Of a DNA stretch of 54,604 bases, positions 10,974-19,407 are shown piece after piece. Location: assembly GCA_903904605.1 (NCBI GenBank), contig CAIVDC010000145.1, forward strand, positions 1 to 54,604, written 5' to 3'. This DNA comes from an uncultured Sterolibacterium sp. GTDB taxonomy: Bacteria; Pseudomonadota; Gammaproteobacteria; Burkholderiales; Rhodocyclaceae. Each line of letters begins with the position of its first letter. The stretch's first letter is position 1. Position numbers and translations under genes: made by a program. The notes beneath the pieces were generated by a model that saw only the letters and a program-made list of their open reading frames with translations, had not been told where the DNA came from and did not search any database.

Positions 10974-13712
10974 ATGGGCGAGGTGGAGGCAAAGCTTCGG
11001 ATCAAGACGACGCCGCCGGGCCTGCGCCAGACCTTCCTGCGCCGCGAACGCCTTTCCCTGACCGGCACGCCCCATTCGCAGTGCCAGACGGTCATGGTCC
11101 GTGCCGGCGGCGGATTCGGCAAGACTTCGCTGCTGTCCCAGTGGCGCTCGGAATGCCTGGCTGCGCAGGAACAGGTCGGCTGGCTGAGCCTGGACGAAGG
11201 CGACGATCTGCTCACCTTCGCCCACGGCCTGCACCAGTGCCTGCGATTCAATGAGGGCGACGGCGCCGCCCTCGTCGCGCCGGGCTGGGCCGACTGCCGC
11301 GACGGCATCGAGGCGCTGACGCTCCTGATCGGCGCGATCATCGAGTGGCCGGGCAGGATCGCCCTGATGCTCGACGATATCCATGCCCTGCCCAGGGAAA
11401 CGCTGGCAACGTCGATTCCCTACCTGATCAGGAATGCGCCGCCCACGCTGAGGCTGTTCCTCAGTTCGCGCAACTACTGCAAGACCACTTCCCTGAGCCT
11501 GTTGAAACGCGGCGATTTTGCCATCGTCGGCGAGCGCGAGCTGCGCTTTACCGAGCCGGAGACGCTGGAGATCTTCCGTTCCCGGCCGAAGCCGGACGCC
11601 GAGCCCGGCGAGGCGTTGCGGCTGCACCAGCTTTCGGAAGGTTGGCCGCTGGGTCTGGACATCGCCCTGGTCGCCGTCAATGCGGCGCCCAACCGCGGCG
11701 AACTGCTCAACGAGCTGTCCCTCGGCAGCGACGATATCGCCGCGCACCTGATGGAGTCTCTCACCGCCACCCTCTCCGATTACGACCTGGGTCTGCTCTG
11801 CAGGTTGTCGGCCTTCGATGTCATCTGCCCCGATCTGGTTCGCAGCGTCTTCGACGATGACCTCGCGCTCGATCGGCTGGAAATTCTCTACCAGACTTCG
11901 TCGCTGCTCACAAAGGCCGAGGACGGCGAATGGCTGAGCCTGCATCTCCTGGTCAGGCGGCACCTGCGGAAGAAGTACCTGGCCTTGCCGCCCGAAGAGC
12001 GGCACGCGTTTTCCCTCGCGGCGGCAAAATGGTATGCGGCGCAGGGACTGTACGAGAAAGCCGTGCATCATGCTTTTGCCGCGGACCGGTCCGACCTGGC
12101 CTGCGGCTACGCCGAAAAGTGTCTGCTCGACCTGGTCGGCCAGGGGCGCATCGTCAAGGCGATGAGCTTCGTCGCCGGGCTGGAGCGCGCGGACATCCAG
12201 TCGCGGCCGGCGCTCAGGAGCGCCGCGGCGTGGACCTATGTGCTCTGCCGGGATCTGGTGCCGGCCCGGCAGTTGGCGGGAGAGATCGGCGGGCAGCCCG
12301 ATGCGAGCGAATCGGAGCGCTTCGAGGCGAGGCTGATCGAAGCGGCGATTGCGCAAATGGCCGACGACCGCGCCGGCAGTTACGCCATCCTCAACTCCCT
12401 GGACGGCGTCGCGGCGATCGGCACCGGCTTCCAGATGCTGGTCCTGTCGCTGCTGCGCGCGATGGCCATGCTCGATCAGGGCCGGCCCGGGGAAGCGCGG
12501 CAGACCCTGTTCCTGGCCAGACAGGCGCCGGGCAAGATGCCTTCGGTCTTCCTGCTTAATCTGATGGAGTGGGTGATCGGCTGCTCATACATCAGGGAAG
12601 GCCGGCTCGCCGACGCCGAGGCGCATCTCAACAAGTACCTGCAAAAGGTCGAGGAAAAGTGGGGCCGGCGCAACAACATGGCCGTGCTGCTGGCCGGCCA
12701 CCTGGCCTTTACCCTGCTCGAACAGGGCAAGACGGAAGAGGCCAAGAGCGTCTTGAGCGACCGCCTCGATGCGCTGGAAAAGTTCGGCATGGCCGAACCG
12801 CTGATCACGGCCTATCTCGCCCTCTACTTCAGCGAAATCGCCTCGGGCCGGCCCGAACAGGGCATCCGCTACCTGTGGGCGCTCAGGGACAACGGCCTCA
12901 ATCTGGGCATGCCCAGGCTGGTTCTGCGCGCCTGTTACGAGGAAATCAGGTTCCACGCGCTGCAGCGCGACGCGGTCCAGGCGCGCCGCGCCTACAGCGA
13001 ACTGGAGTCCCTGGGCCTGGACGTGGACGACGGCAGCCCCGACTACCTGGCAACTTTCGACCGGCTTTATCTGGAACTCGGCCGCGCCTACTACCATTTC
13101 GCCTGCGAGAGCTACGCCGCCGCCCTTTGCTCCCTGCAGCGGGCGAGCGTCGCCGCGAGCCGCCTGCGCCGGCAGAAGGAAGCCAACGAGATCGCCCTGT
13201 TCGGCGAGATCCTGAACCGGCAGCAGGGCGTCGTCGTGGATGCCGCCGGAGCCGGAGTCGGTCACCTGCGCTACACCTTCAGCCTCCGGGTCCTGGTCCG
13301 GCACGCCGATCCGGGATTGCGCCTGCTCTACCAGGCGTGCGGCGTCGACGGCGCTGCCGGCCACGTCGCGATGGCCGCCCGGCCGCCGGACCAGTTCCCC
13401 TGGCTCGCGCCGCCGCCTTCCATGTCCTTCCAGGAAGCGATGGGGGCAGGCGGCGAGGGCCGCCTGCTGACCCGGAAGGAAACGGACATCCTGCTGCTCT
13501 TGAGATCGGGCGCCGTGAACAAGCAGATTGCCCGGTCGCTGGGCATAGGCGTGGAGACCGTCAAATGGCATTTGAAGAACATCTATGGCAAGCTCAACGT
13601 CTCCGGCCGCAAGCAGGCGATCTCGCAGGGCCAGCGCCTGGGCCTGTTCCCGGGCCAGGAAGATTCCCCGCACAATTCCCAGCATAACGGGCTGACCCTG
13701 CCCCTCCAATAG
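10974..13712 (+). CDS. MalT-like LuxR-family (LAL) ATP-dependent transcriptional activator
   Basis: A 912-residue regulator with the LAL/STAND layout. It has an N-terminal NTPase with a Walker A-type AGGGFGKTS (about residues 44-52) and a Walker B-like stretch IALMLDDIHALP. A long helical TPR-like region spans roughly residues 340-720. A C-terminal LuxR helix-turn-helix at about 830-895 reads LLTRKETDILLLL ... NKQIARSLGIG ... VKWHLKNIYGKLNV. MalT-type proteins bind ATP and an inducer, oligomerise and activate adjacent operons. Divergent placement makes the peptide-uptake operon the likely target, possibly with a peptide as inducer (inference). The start at 10974 has a GGGAGAGG stretch about ten bases upstream. 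Confidence 0.9.
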   Translation: MGEVEAKLRIKTTPPGLRQTFLRRERLSLTGTPHSQCQTVMVRAGGGFGKTSLLSQWRSECLAAQEQVGWLSLDEGDDLLTFAHGLHQCLRFNEGDGAALVAPGWADCRDGIEALTLLIGAIIEWPGRIALMLDDIHALPRETLATSIPYLIRNAPPTLRLFLSSRNYCKTTSLSLLKRGDFAIVGERELRFTEPETLEIFRSRPKPDAEPGEALRLHQLSEGWPLGLDIALVAVNAAPNRGELLNELSLGSDDIAAHLMESLTATLSDYDLGLLCRLSAFDVICPDLVRSVFDDDLALDRLEILYQTSSLLTKAEDGEWLSLHLLVRRHLRKKYLALPPEERHAFSLAAAKWYAAQGLYEKAVHHAFAADRSDLACGYAEKCLLDLVGQGRIVKAMSFVAGLERADIQSRPALRSAAAWTYVLCRDLVPARQLAGEIGGQPDASESERFEARLIEAAIAQMADDRAGSYAILNSLDGVAAIGTGFQMLVLSLLRAMAMLDQGRPGEARQTLFLARQAPGKMPSVFLLNLMEWVIGCSYIREGRLADAEAHLNKYLQKVEEKWGRRNNMAVLLAGHLAFTLLEQGKTEEAKSVLSDRLDALEKFGMAEPLITAYLALYFSEIASGRPEQGIRYLWALRDNGLNLGMPRLVLRACYEEIRFHALQRDAVQARRAYSELESLGLDVDDGSPDYLATFDRLYLELGRAYYHFACESYAAALCSLQRASVAASRLRRQKEANEIALFGEILNRQQGVVVDAAGAGVGHLRYTFSLRVLVRHADPGLRLLYQACGVDGAAGHVAMAARPPDQFPWLAPPPSMSFQEAMGAGGEGRLLTRKETDILLLLRSGAVNKQIARSLGIGVETVKWHLKNIYGKLNVSGRKQAISQGQRLGLFPGQEDSPHNSQHNGLTLPLQ

Positions 13713-13802
13713 CGCGCTCGACGAGCGGCCTGTCCGTCTTCGCCCGATCCTTCGCGCGAAACGGTGGCAGCGGTGGGCTCTTCGACCCCGTGCCGGGCGA
13801 GG

Positions 13803-14324
13803 CTAGCCGTCCACCGGATCGGACGGACCGGCCAGCACCTTCTGATAGAAGGCGAGGTCGAGCCAGCGCCCGAACTTGAAGCCGGCCTGCCGGATGGTGC
13901 CGGCATGGACGAAGCCCAGCCTGTCGTGCAGCGCAATGCTGCCGGTATTGGCGAGATCGATGCCGCCGACCATGACGTGATACTGCTGCTCCGTGGCTGC
14001 GTCGATCAGTCGCCGCATCAGCGCCAGCCCGACGCCCTTGCCCCTGTGTTCGCGGTGCACATAGACCGAGTGTTCGACCGTGTATTTGTAGGCAGGCCAG
14101 GCGCGAAAAGTGCCGTAGCTGGCAAATCCGAGCAGTTGCCCGTCTTCGGCGGCGGCCCCGATGACCGGAAAAGCGCCCGCCCGCTTCGCCTCGAACCAGC
14201 CGGCCATGCTTTCCGGGGCGCGCCGCGCGTAGTCATAGAGCGCGGTCGAGTTGACGATGGCGTCGTTGAAAATGTCGAGGATGGCGGCCGCGTGCGCGGC
14301 GTGGGTGCAGGCTATGAAGCGCAT
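13803..14324 (-). CDS. GNAT acetyltransferase, phosphinothricin acetyltransferase-like
   Basis: A 173-residue GNAT-fold N-acetyltransferase. It has the N-terminal pattern of the phosphinothricin/methionine-sulfoximine acetyltransferases (ILDIFNDAIVNSTALYDYA), the acetyl-CoA loop REHRGKGVGLALM and the late LANTGSIALHDRLGFVHAG. Family members acetylate amino groups of glutamate analogues or amino-acid sulfoximines; the substrate here is not determined. It is the last gene of a minus-strand series (GST, GNAT, PhzF, this gene), 42 bases after the PhzF gene, and faces the regulator gene tail to tail. Confidence 0.88.
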   Translation of the reverse strand: MRFIACTHAAHAAAILDIFNDAIVNSTALYDYARRAPESMAGWFEAKRAGAFPVIGAAAEDGQLLGFASYGTFRAWPAYKYTVEHSVYVHREHRGKGVGLALMRRLIDAATEQQYHVMVGGIDLANTGSIALHDRLGFVHAGTIRQAGFKFGRWLDLAFYQKVLAGPSDPVDG

Positions 14325-14366
14325 CGGATTTTCCCTCGGGGCCGCCGGCGCAGCCCGACTGCCCGG

Positions 14367-15152
14367 TCAGTCGGGCAAGACAATTTCCGCCTCCAGGAAG
14401 GTGACCGCAGTGCCCGATAGCAGCACGCGGTCTGCGCGCACTTCGCAAGCGATGTCGCCGCCGCGCCGGGAAACCTGCCGCGCGCTGAGGCTGTTTCTGC
14501 CCAGCCGGTCGGCCCAGTAGGGCGCGAGCTGGCAATGGGCCGAACCGGTGACCGGATCTTCCGCGATGCCGACCTTGGGTGCGAAGAAGCGGCTGACGAA
14601 ATCGACATCGGCGCCCGGCGCGGTGACGATCACGCCGCGCAGGTCGAGCCGGGCGAGCAGGGCCTGGTCGGGGACGAGGGCGCGGACGCCGGCCTCGCTG
14701 TCGAACACCGCCAGGTAGTCCTCGGCGGCCCAGAGTTCGCTGGGGCGCCGGCCCAGTGCCGCGGCCAGCGCGTCGTCGACGGCGCAGGGCGCCGGCCGGG
14801 ACGCCGGGAAATCCATTTCCAGGCGCTTGCCCCGCCTGTTCACGAACAGCTCGCCGCTGCGCGTGGCGAAAGTGATCAGGGCTTTCGAGTAGCCCTGAAT
14901 CTCGAAGATGACATGGGCCGTGGCCAGGGTCGCGTGACCGCAGAGATCGACCTCGGCGACCGGAGTAAACCAGCGCAACTCGAATCCTTGTGCCGAGGGC
15001 ACGTAGAAGGCCGTCTCGGACAGATTGTTTTCCTCGGCGATGGCCTGCAGCAGCTCATCGTCCGGCCACGACGGCAGCGGGCAGACAGCCGCCGGATTGC
15101 CTTCGAAGGGGCGGCTGGCGAAGGCATCCACTTGGTATAGTCTGATTTTCAT
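14367..15152 (-). CDS. PhzF-family epimerase/isomerase
   Basis: A 261-residue protein of the PhzF/DapF fold. It starts MKIRLYQVDAFASRPFEGNP, typical for the family, with the conserved Glu in NNLSETAF, the CGHATLATAH motif, and GIAEDPVTGSAHCQLAPYW in the second half. The ATG at 15152 is chosen because it restores this canonical N-terminus; upstream in-frame sequence has no similarity. PhzF itself isomerises dihydrohydroxyanthranilate in phenazine synthesis, but most homologues in such settings have no known substrate. No phenazine genes are present, so this is called only to family level. Confidence 0.9.
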   Translation of the reverse strand: MKIRLYQVDAFASRPFEGNPAAVCPLPSWPDDELLQAIAEENNLSETAFYVPSAQGFELRWFTPVAEVDLCGHATLATAHVIFEIQGYSKALITFATRSGELFVNRRGKRLEMDFPASRPAPCAVDDALAAALGRRPSELWAAEDYLAVFDSEAGVRALVPDQALLARLDLRGVIVTAPGADVDFVSRFFAPKVGIAEDPVTGSAHCQLAPYWADRLGRNSLSARQVSRRGGDIACEVRADRVLLSGTAVTFLEAEIVLPD

Positions 15153-15183
15153 GGCGCTCCGTGTCGGCGGCAGCAGTGTTTTC

Positions 15184-15684
15184 CTAGACCTGTCCCAGCT
15201 TCTTCTGCCAGAACATCGCCTTGCCCATTTTCGGATCGAGTTCGTAGCCGGCATAGCCGCAGGCCTTGTAGGCCGCCTGAGCGACGGCATTGCCTTCGAG
15301 GACCTCGAGCGTCAGCTTGCAGCAGCCGAGGCGCAGGGCGACCTGCTCGGCCTTCGCCAGCAGTCTTCTGGCCAGGCCGCGTCCCCGGTACGGCGAGGCG
15401 ACGACGATGTCGTGAATGTTGAGCAGAGGCTTGCAGGCAAACGTCGAGAATCCTTCGAAGCAGATCGCCAGGCCGGCAGGCGAGCCGTCGACCAAGGCGA
15501 CGAGGACATGCGCGCCTTGCCGCTTCCTGAGTTCGGGAACCAGATTGCTCCTGGCGAAGGCGGAAAGTTCCGAGTTTCCGCCCATGTCGTCCTTCGCGTA
15601 TTCGTTCAGGAGGTAGACGATGGCCTCGGCATGGGGCGGCGAGGACAGATCGGCGATCAGGATTTCTTCCATGTAACGGCTCAT
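15184..15684 (-). CDS. GNAT-family N-acetyltransferase
   Basis: A 166-residue GNAT protein. The acetyl-CoA-binding region HDIVVASPYRGRGLARRLL and the following KLTLEVLEGNAVAQAAYKAC are clear. The start overlaps the GST stop (ATGA), so the two are coupled. It is not closely related to the other GNAT gene at 13803. The acceptor substrate is unknown. Confidence 0.87.
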   Translation of the reverse strand: MSRYMEEILIADLSSPPHAEAIVYLLNEYAKDDMGGNSELSAFARSNLVPELRKRQGAHVLVALVDGSPAGLAICFEGFSTFACKPLLNIHDIVVASPYRGRGLARRLLAKAEQVALRLGCCKLTLEVLEGNAVAQAAYKACGYAGYELDPKMGKAMFWQKKLGQV

Positions 15685-16406
15685 TTTCGAAGTGGCGGTG
15701 AGACATCAAGCGTCGGGTCCGGCGCCGGTGGCATGGCCGCTGCGCGCAGATCTTCGATCAGCGCTCCGTATTGCCTGATTTCCGCTTCGTGATCCGGGTC
15801 GCGCCAGGGTTCGCGCAATGCGTCGGCGTGCCAGCGTTGCATTGCCGGCAGCGCGAGCAGGCGTTCGGCGTAGCCGGCGGCGGTCGCGCCGAGCGCGAGG
15901 TCGTAGCTGCGGACGCGGAATGCGACGGGGGCGAAGAAGGCGTCGGCCGCGGTGAATTCGCTGCCGGCCAGATACGGGCCGCCGAAGCGGACCAGTCCTT
16001 CGGTCCACAGTTCGTCGATGCGCAGGATGTCCTGGCGCAGATCGTCGGGAAACTCATGCAGGCGGATCTTCACGCCGCAGTTCATGCCGCAACGCTGACG
16101 CAGCACGGCAAAACCGGCGTGCATCTCCGCCGCCGCGCTGCGCGCCCAGGCGCGCGCCACGCGCTTGACCGGCCAGACGCCGGCATGCCGCTCGGCGAGG
16201 TACTCGGCGATGGCCAGAGAGTCCCAGACGGCCAGTCCGTCGTCGCTCAGGCAGGGCACCCGGCCGCTCGGCGAAAAGTCGCGAAAGGAGCAGGAGCCGA
16301 AGGGAAAGAGCCGCTCGACGAAGGGGATCGACAACTGCTGCATCAGCAGCCAGGGCCGCAGCGACCAGGACGAGTAGTTCTTGTTGGCGATGCAAAGGGA
16401 ATACAT
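15681..16406 (-). CDS. Glutathione S-transferase family protein
   Basis: A 241-residue GST-fold protein. The N-terminal thioredoxin-like domain begins MYSLCIANKNYSSWSLRPWL, with SSWS at the usual catalytic Ser/Cys position. The cis-Pro region is GRVPCLSDDGLAVWDSLAI, where the DS pair binds the glutathione gamma-glutamyl group. A helical C-terminal domain follows (AAEMHAGFAVLRQ). The layout resembles soluble zeta/beta-like bacterial GSTs. It heads a minus-strand group with GNAT and PhzF genes and is divergent from the EamA transporter gene at 16554. The substrate is unknown; a detoxification role is inferred from the family. Confidence 0.88.
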   Translation of the reverse strand: MYSLCIANKNYSSWSLRPWLLMQQLSIPFVERLFPFGSCSFRDFSPSGRVPCLSDDGLAVWDSLAIAEYLAERHAGVWPVKRVARAWARSAAAEMHAGFAVLRQRCGMNCGVKIRLHEFPDDLRQDILRIDELWTEGLVRFGGPYLAGSEFTAADAFFAPVAFRVRSYDLALGATAAGYAERLLALPAMQRWHADALREPWRDPDHEAEIRQYGALIEDLRAAAMPPAPDPTLDVSPPLRK

Positions 16407-16553
16407 GAGGCGGGTTCTTTCGACTGTGTTGTGGCCCGGGAGCGGCCTGCCCTGCCATTATGCCGCGTTTGCCCCGGGCCGGCTGCCGGTGTCGCCGGCG
16501 CCGGGAGTACACTCCCGCATCTTTGATTCGCGCGGACACCGTTCGACAGGCCG

Positions 16554-17456
16554 ATGAAGCTCTCCAACCTTCAGCATTTCATGGTTTGCGTGGCGATCTG
16601 GAGCACCACCTGGATCGCCATCACTTTTCAGGTGGACAGCGTCGCGCCGGAGGTTGCCGTGTCCTGGCGCTTCGGGATCGCGGCCCTGGCGCTGCTGCTG
16701 TTCTGCCGCGTCCGCGGCATCGCCCTGCGCACGACCGCCGCCGCCCAGCGGGAACTTTTCGCCATGGGCAGCCTGATGTTCTGCCTGGGCTATCTGCTCA
16801 TCTATCGCGCCGAGACCTACCTGGTCTCGGGACTGGTTGCCCTCGGCTACTCGGCCAGTCCGCTGGTCAACATGCTGGCTTCCCGGCTGGCCCTGGGCAC
16901 GCCAATGAACGGGCGCGTGGCGCTCGGCGGCGCGCTTGGCCTGGCCGGCATCGCCTGCGTGTTCTGGCCCGAACTGGCGCGCATCGAAGCCGACAACCGG
17001 GTCCTGCTGGGCGCCGCCTTCACCGCCGGCGGCGTGCTCGCCTCGTCGGCGGGCAACGTCTTTGCCAGCCGCGCCAGGCGCAACGGCCTCAACGTCTGGC
17101 AGATCATGACCTGGGCCATGGCTTGGGGAGCGGCGCTGTCCGCGGCGACGGCGCTGGCGCGCGGCGAATCGCTGGCGCTGGTGTCGGGCGCCTCCTATCT
17201 GCTCGCCTTGCTCTATCTGGCCCTGCCCGGGTCGATACTTTCCTTCGCCAGCTACCTGACGCTGATCGAGAATATCGGGGCCGCCCGCGCCGGTTACACC
17301 GGGGTCATCGTGCCCATCGTCGCGCTGGTGATCTCGTCGCTGTTCGAACAGTTTCGCTGGCATCCGCTCGCCTACCTCGGCGTCGCCGTCGCCGTCTGCG
17401 GCAACATCGTCATCCTGGGCCAGCCCAAGGCGATCGCCGCGGCGGCCGCGCGCTGA
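16554..17456 (+). CDS. EamA/DMT-family transporter
   Basis: A 300-residue membrane protein with about ten hydrophobic helices in two EamA repeats. The first repeat starts VCVAIWSTTWIAITFQ and the second follows the centre near LAGIACVFW. The C-terminus LGVAVAVCGNIVILGQPKA is typical. DMT transporters of this kind export or exchange small metabolites, often amino acids. It is probably the first gene of a three-gene run with the M3 peptidase and proline iminopeptidase, so amino-acid export after peptide breakdown is a reasonable guess. Substrate unproven. Confidence 0.9.
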   Translation: MKLSNLQHFMVCVAIWSTTWIAITFQVDSVAPEVAVSWRFGIAALALLLFCRVRGIALRTTAAAQRELFAMGSLMFCLGYLLIYRAETYLVSGLVALGYSASPLVNMLASRLALGTPMNGRVALGGALGLAGIACVFWPELARIEADNRVLLGAAFTAGGVLASSAGNVFASRARRNGLNVWQIMTWAMAWGAALSAATALARGESLALVSGASYLLALLYLALPGSILSFASYLTLIENIGAARAGYTGVIVPIVALVISSLFEQFRWHPLAYLGVAVAVCGNIVILGQPKAIAAAAAR

Positions 17457-17504
17457 GCCCGCGCGTGCCGGCGAGGTATGCGAGAATCGGACCCTTGTCG
17501 TCCC

Positions 17505-17509
17505 GGGAG
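17505..17509 (+). promoter_or_regulatory. Ribosome-binding site GGGAG fixing a TTG start
   Basis: GGGAG lies six bases before the TTG at 17516, the only in-frame start candidate with a good ribosome-binding site before the conserved N-terminal helix of the M3 peptidase. Other in-frame candidates (GTG 17465, TTG 17495) lack one. Confidence 0.6.
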
Positions 17510-17515
17510 AAAGTC

Positions 17516-19384
17516 TTGCACGCCGTCCGTCAGCTGTTCGAAACCCTCAATCGCGAATACCTCGCCGTGCATAAGGCCAAGGAGGATCTGTTCTGGGACG
17601 CCTACATGGCGATCTCCGACGACTCTGCGGGGTTTGCCCTGGCCGAGCAGGCGTACAAGGATTTCGTCTCCGATCCCGCGCGGCTGGCGGCGGTGCGGGC
17701 GGCCCTGGCCGCCATGGACCCGGCCGCCGAGGACGCCGAGAGTCGCGCGCTGCGCCATGGCCTGACGGGCTGGCTGGCGCTGTTCGAGAGCAACATCGTC
17801 GGCAGTCAGGCGGCGCGCGAATTGATGAGCGAACTGATCGCCATGGAGGCGGCGCTGTTCGCCAGGAGACGTGCGTTCACGCTGCACCACATCAACGAGG
17901 CCGGCGAGCGGGAGGAGGCCACGCTGGGCGTGTTGAGCACCAATATGAGCACCAATCGCGACGAAGCGGCGCGCAAGAGTTCCCACGATGCGTTGATGGC
18001 GCTGGAGCGCTGGGTGCTGGACCACGGCTTTCTCGACATCGTCAGGCAGCGCAACGCCTTTGCCCGCGCCCAGGGATATGCCGACTACTTCGACTACAAG
18101 GTGCGCAAGAACGAGCGGATGTCGCCGGAACAATTGTTCGCCATCCTCGACGACTTCGAAGTGCAGACGCGCGCGGCGAACAGCCGCGCCCTGGAGGATC
18201 TGTCCCGGCGCTGCGGCGCGGGCGCCATGCTCGCCTGGAACCTGCGTTACCACGTCAGCGGCGACATCAGCCGCCAGTTCGACCCTTACCTGCCGTTTGC
18301 CAAGGCCTTGCAGCGCTGGATCGACAGCTTCCGGCGGCTGGGCATCCGCTACCGGGGCGCCACCCTGCAACTCGACCTGCTCGAGCGCAAGGGCAAGTTT
18401 CAGAACGGCTTCTGCCATGGGCCGGTGCCGGCATATTTCGACGGCGAAGGGCTGTGGGTGGCGGGGCAGATCAATTTCACCGCGGATGCCAAGCCCGATC
18501 AGGTCGGCAGCGGCGCGCGCGCGATCAATACCCTGTTCCACGAAGGCGGTCACGCCGCGCATTTCGCCAATGTCACGCAAAACTCGCCGTGTTTTTCCCA
18601 GGAGTTTGCCCCGACCTCGATGGCCTACGCCGAGACTCAGTCGATGTTTTGCGACAGTCTGCTCGACGACGGCGACTGGCTGAAGCGCTATGCCCGCGAC
18701 GCCGCCGGCGAGGCCATCCCCGACGCCTTGATCCGCAGCCGCATCGAAACGACCCAGCCTTTTGCCGCCTACGGCGAACGCAGCCTGCTGGTGGTGCCCT
18801 ACTTCGAGCGAGCCCTGTACCGGCTGGACGATGCTCGACTGAACGCGGACGCGGTGCTGGCGCTGGCCCGCTCCTGCGAGCAACGCATTCTCGGCGTGGC
18901 GCCGGGTCCCCGGCCGTTGCTGGCGATACCCCATCTGCTGAATCAGGAGTCGGCCGCGTCCTATCATGGTTATCTGCTGGCCAATATGGCGGTGCATCAG
19001 ACCCGTGCCTATTTTCAGCGCGAGTACGGCTACCTCACCGACAACCCGGCGATCGGCCCGGAACTCGCCGGGCACTACTGGGCGCCGGGCAATAGCGTGA
19101 GCCATGACCAGACCTTGCTCAGCCTGACCGGCGAGTCCTTCAATGCCCGGTACCTGGCCGACAGTTGCAACCGGACGGTCGCCGAGGCCTGGGCCGAAGC
19201 CGAAGCCGGTATCGCCGCCGCCGCCGCGCGCGCCAGGCCGCGAGACGATGGCGCCTCCCTGGATGCGAAGATACGCATCGTCGATGGTGCCCGGCTGCTC
19301 GCCGACAACAGCGAATCGGATGCGGCGATGTGCCGGCAGTTCGAGCACTGGGTCGGCGAGCACTACCCGGCCCTCAATTCGTGA
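17516..19384 (+). CDS. Cytoplasmic M3-family metallopeptidase
   Basis: A 622-residue M3 peptidase read from TTG 17516. The zinc motif is HEGGH at residues 342-346 (LFHEGGHAAHFANV), with a probable Glu ligand in the following TSMAYAETQSMF helix. The protein is mostly helical, has no signal peptide, and should cleave short peptides in the cytoplasm. It differs from the exported M3 enzyme at 5224, which has HEFGH, so the window holds one periplasmic and one cytoplasmic member. It lies 59 bases after the EamA gene and 23 before the proline iminopeptidase gene. The TTG start is inferred from the ribosome-binding site. Confidence 0.88.
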   Translation: MHAVRQLFETLNREYLAVHKAKEDLFWDAYMAISDDSAGFALAEQAYKDFVSDPARLAAVRAALAAMDPAAEDAESRALRHGLTGWLALFESNIVGSQAARELMSELIAMEAALFARRRAFTLHHINEAGEREEATLGVLSTNMSTNRDEAARKSSHDALMALERWVLDHGFLDIVRQRNAFARAQGYADYFDYKVRKNERMSPEQLFAILDDFEVQTRAANSRALEDLSRRCGAGAMLAWNLRYHVSGDISRQFDPYLPFAKALQRWIDSFRRLGIRYRGATLQLDLLERKGKFQNGFCHGPVPAYFDGEGLWVAGQINFTADAKPDQVGSGARAINTLFHEGGHAAHFANVTQNSPCFSQEFAPTSMAYAETQSMFCDSLLDDGDWLKRYARDAAGEAIPDALIRSRIETTQPFAAYGERSLLVVPYFERALYRLDDARLNADAVLALARSCEQRILGVAPGPRPLLAIPHLLNQESAASYHGYLLANMAVHQTRAYFQREYGYLTDNPAIGPELAGHYWAPGNSVSHDQTLLSLTGESFNARYLADSCNRTVAEAWAEAEAGIAAAAARARPRDDGASLDAKIRIVDGARLLADNSESDAAMCRQFEHWVGEHYPALNS

Positions 19385-19395
19385 CGCCAGCCTTT

Positions 19396-19400
19396 AGGAG
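19396..19400 (+). promoter_or_regulatory. Ribosome-binding site AGGAG fixing a TTG start
   Basis: AGGAG lies seven bases before TTG 19408. This supports a start there over the internal ATG 15 codons later, which has no such site. Confidence 0.6.
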
Positions 19401-19407
19401 TTTCCCC

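Noticed and set aside
10674-12356. A 560-codon minus-strand frame opposite the regulator gene.
   Set aside because: It covers the LAL regulator's conserved NTPase and has no recognisable domain or start signal.
14367-15152. Phenazine biosynthesis gene phzF.
   Set aside because: Only the family fold is supported; no other phz genes are present.
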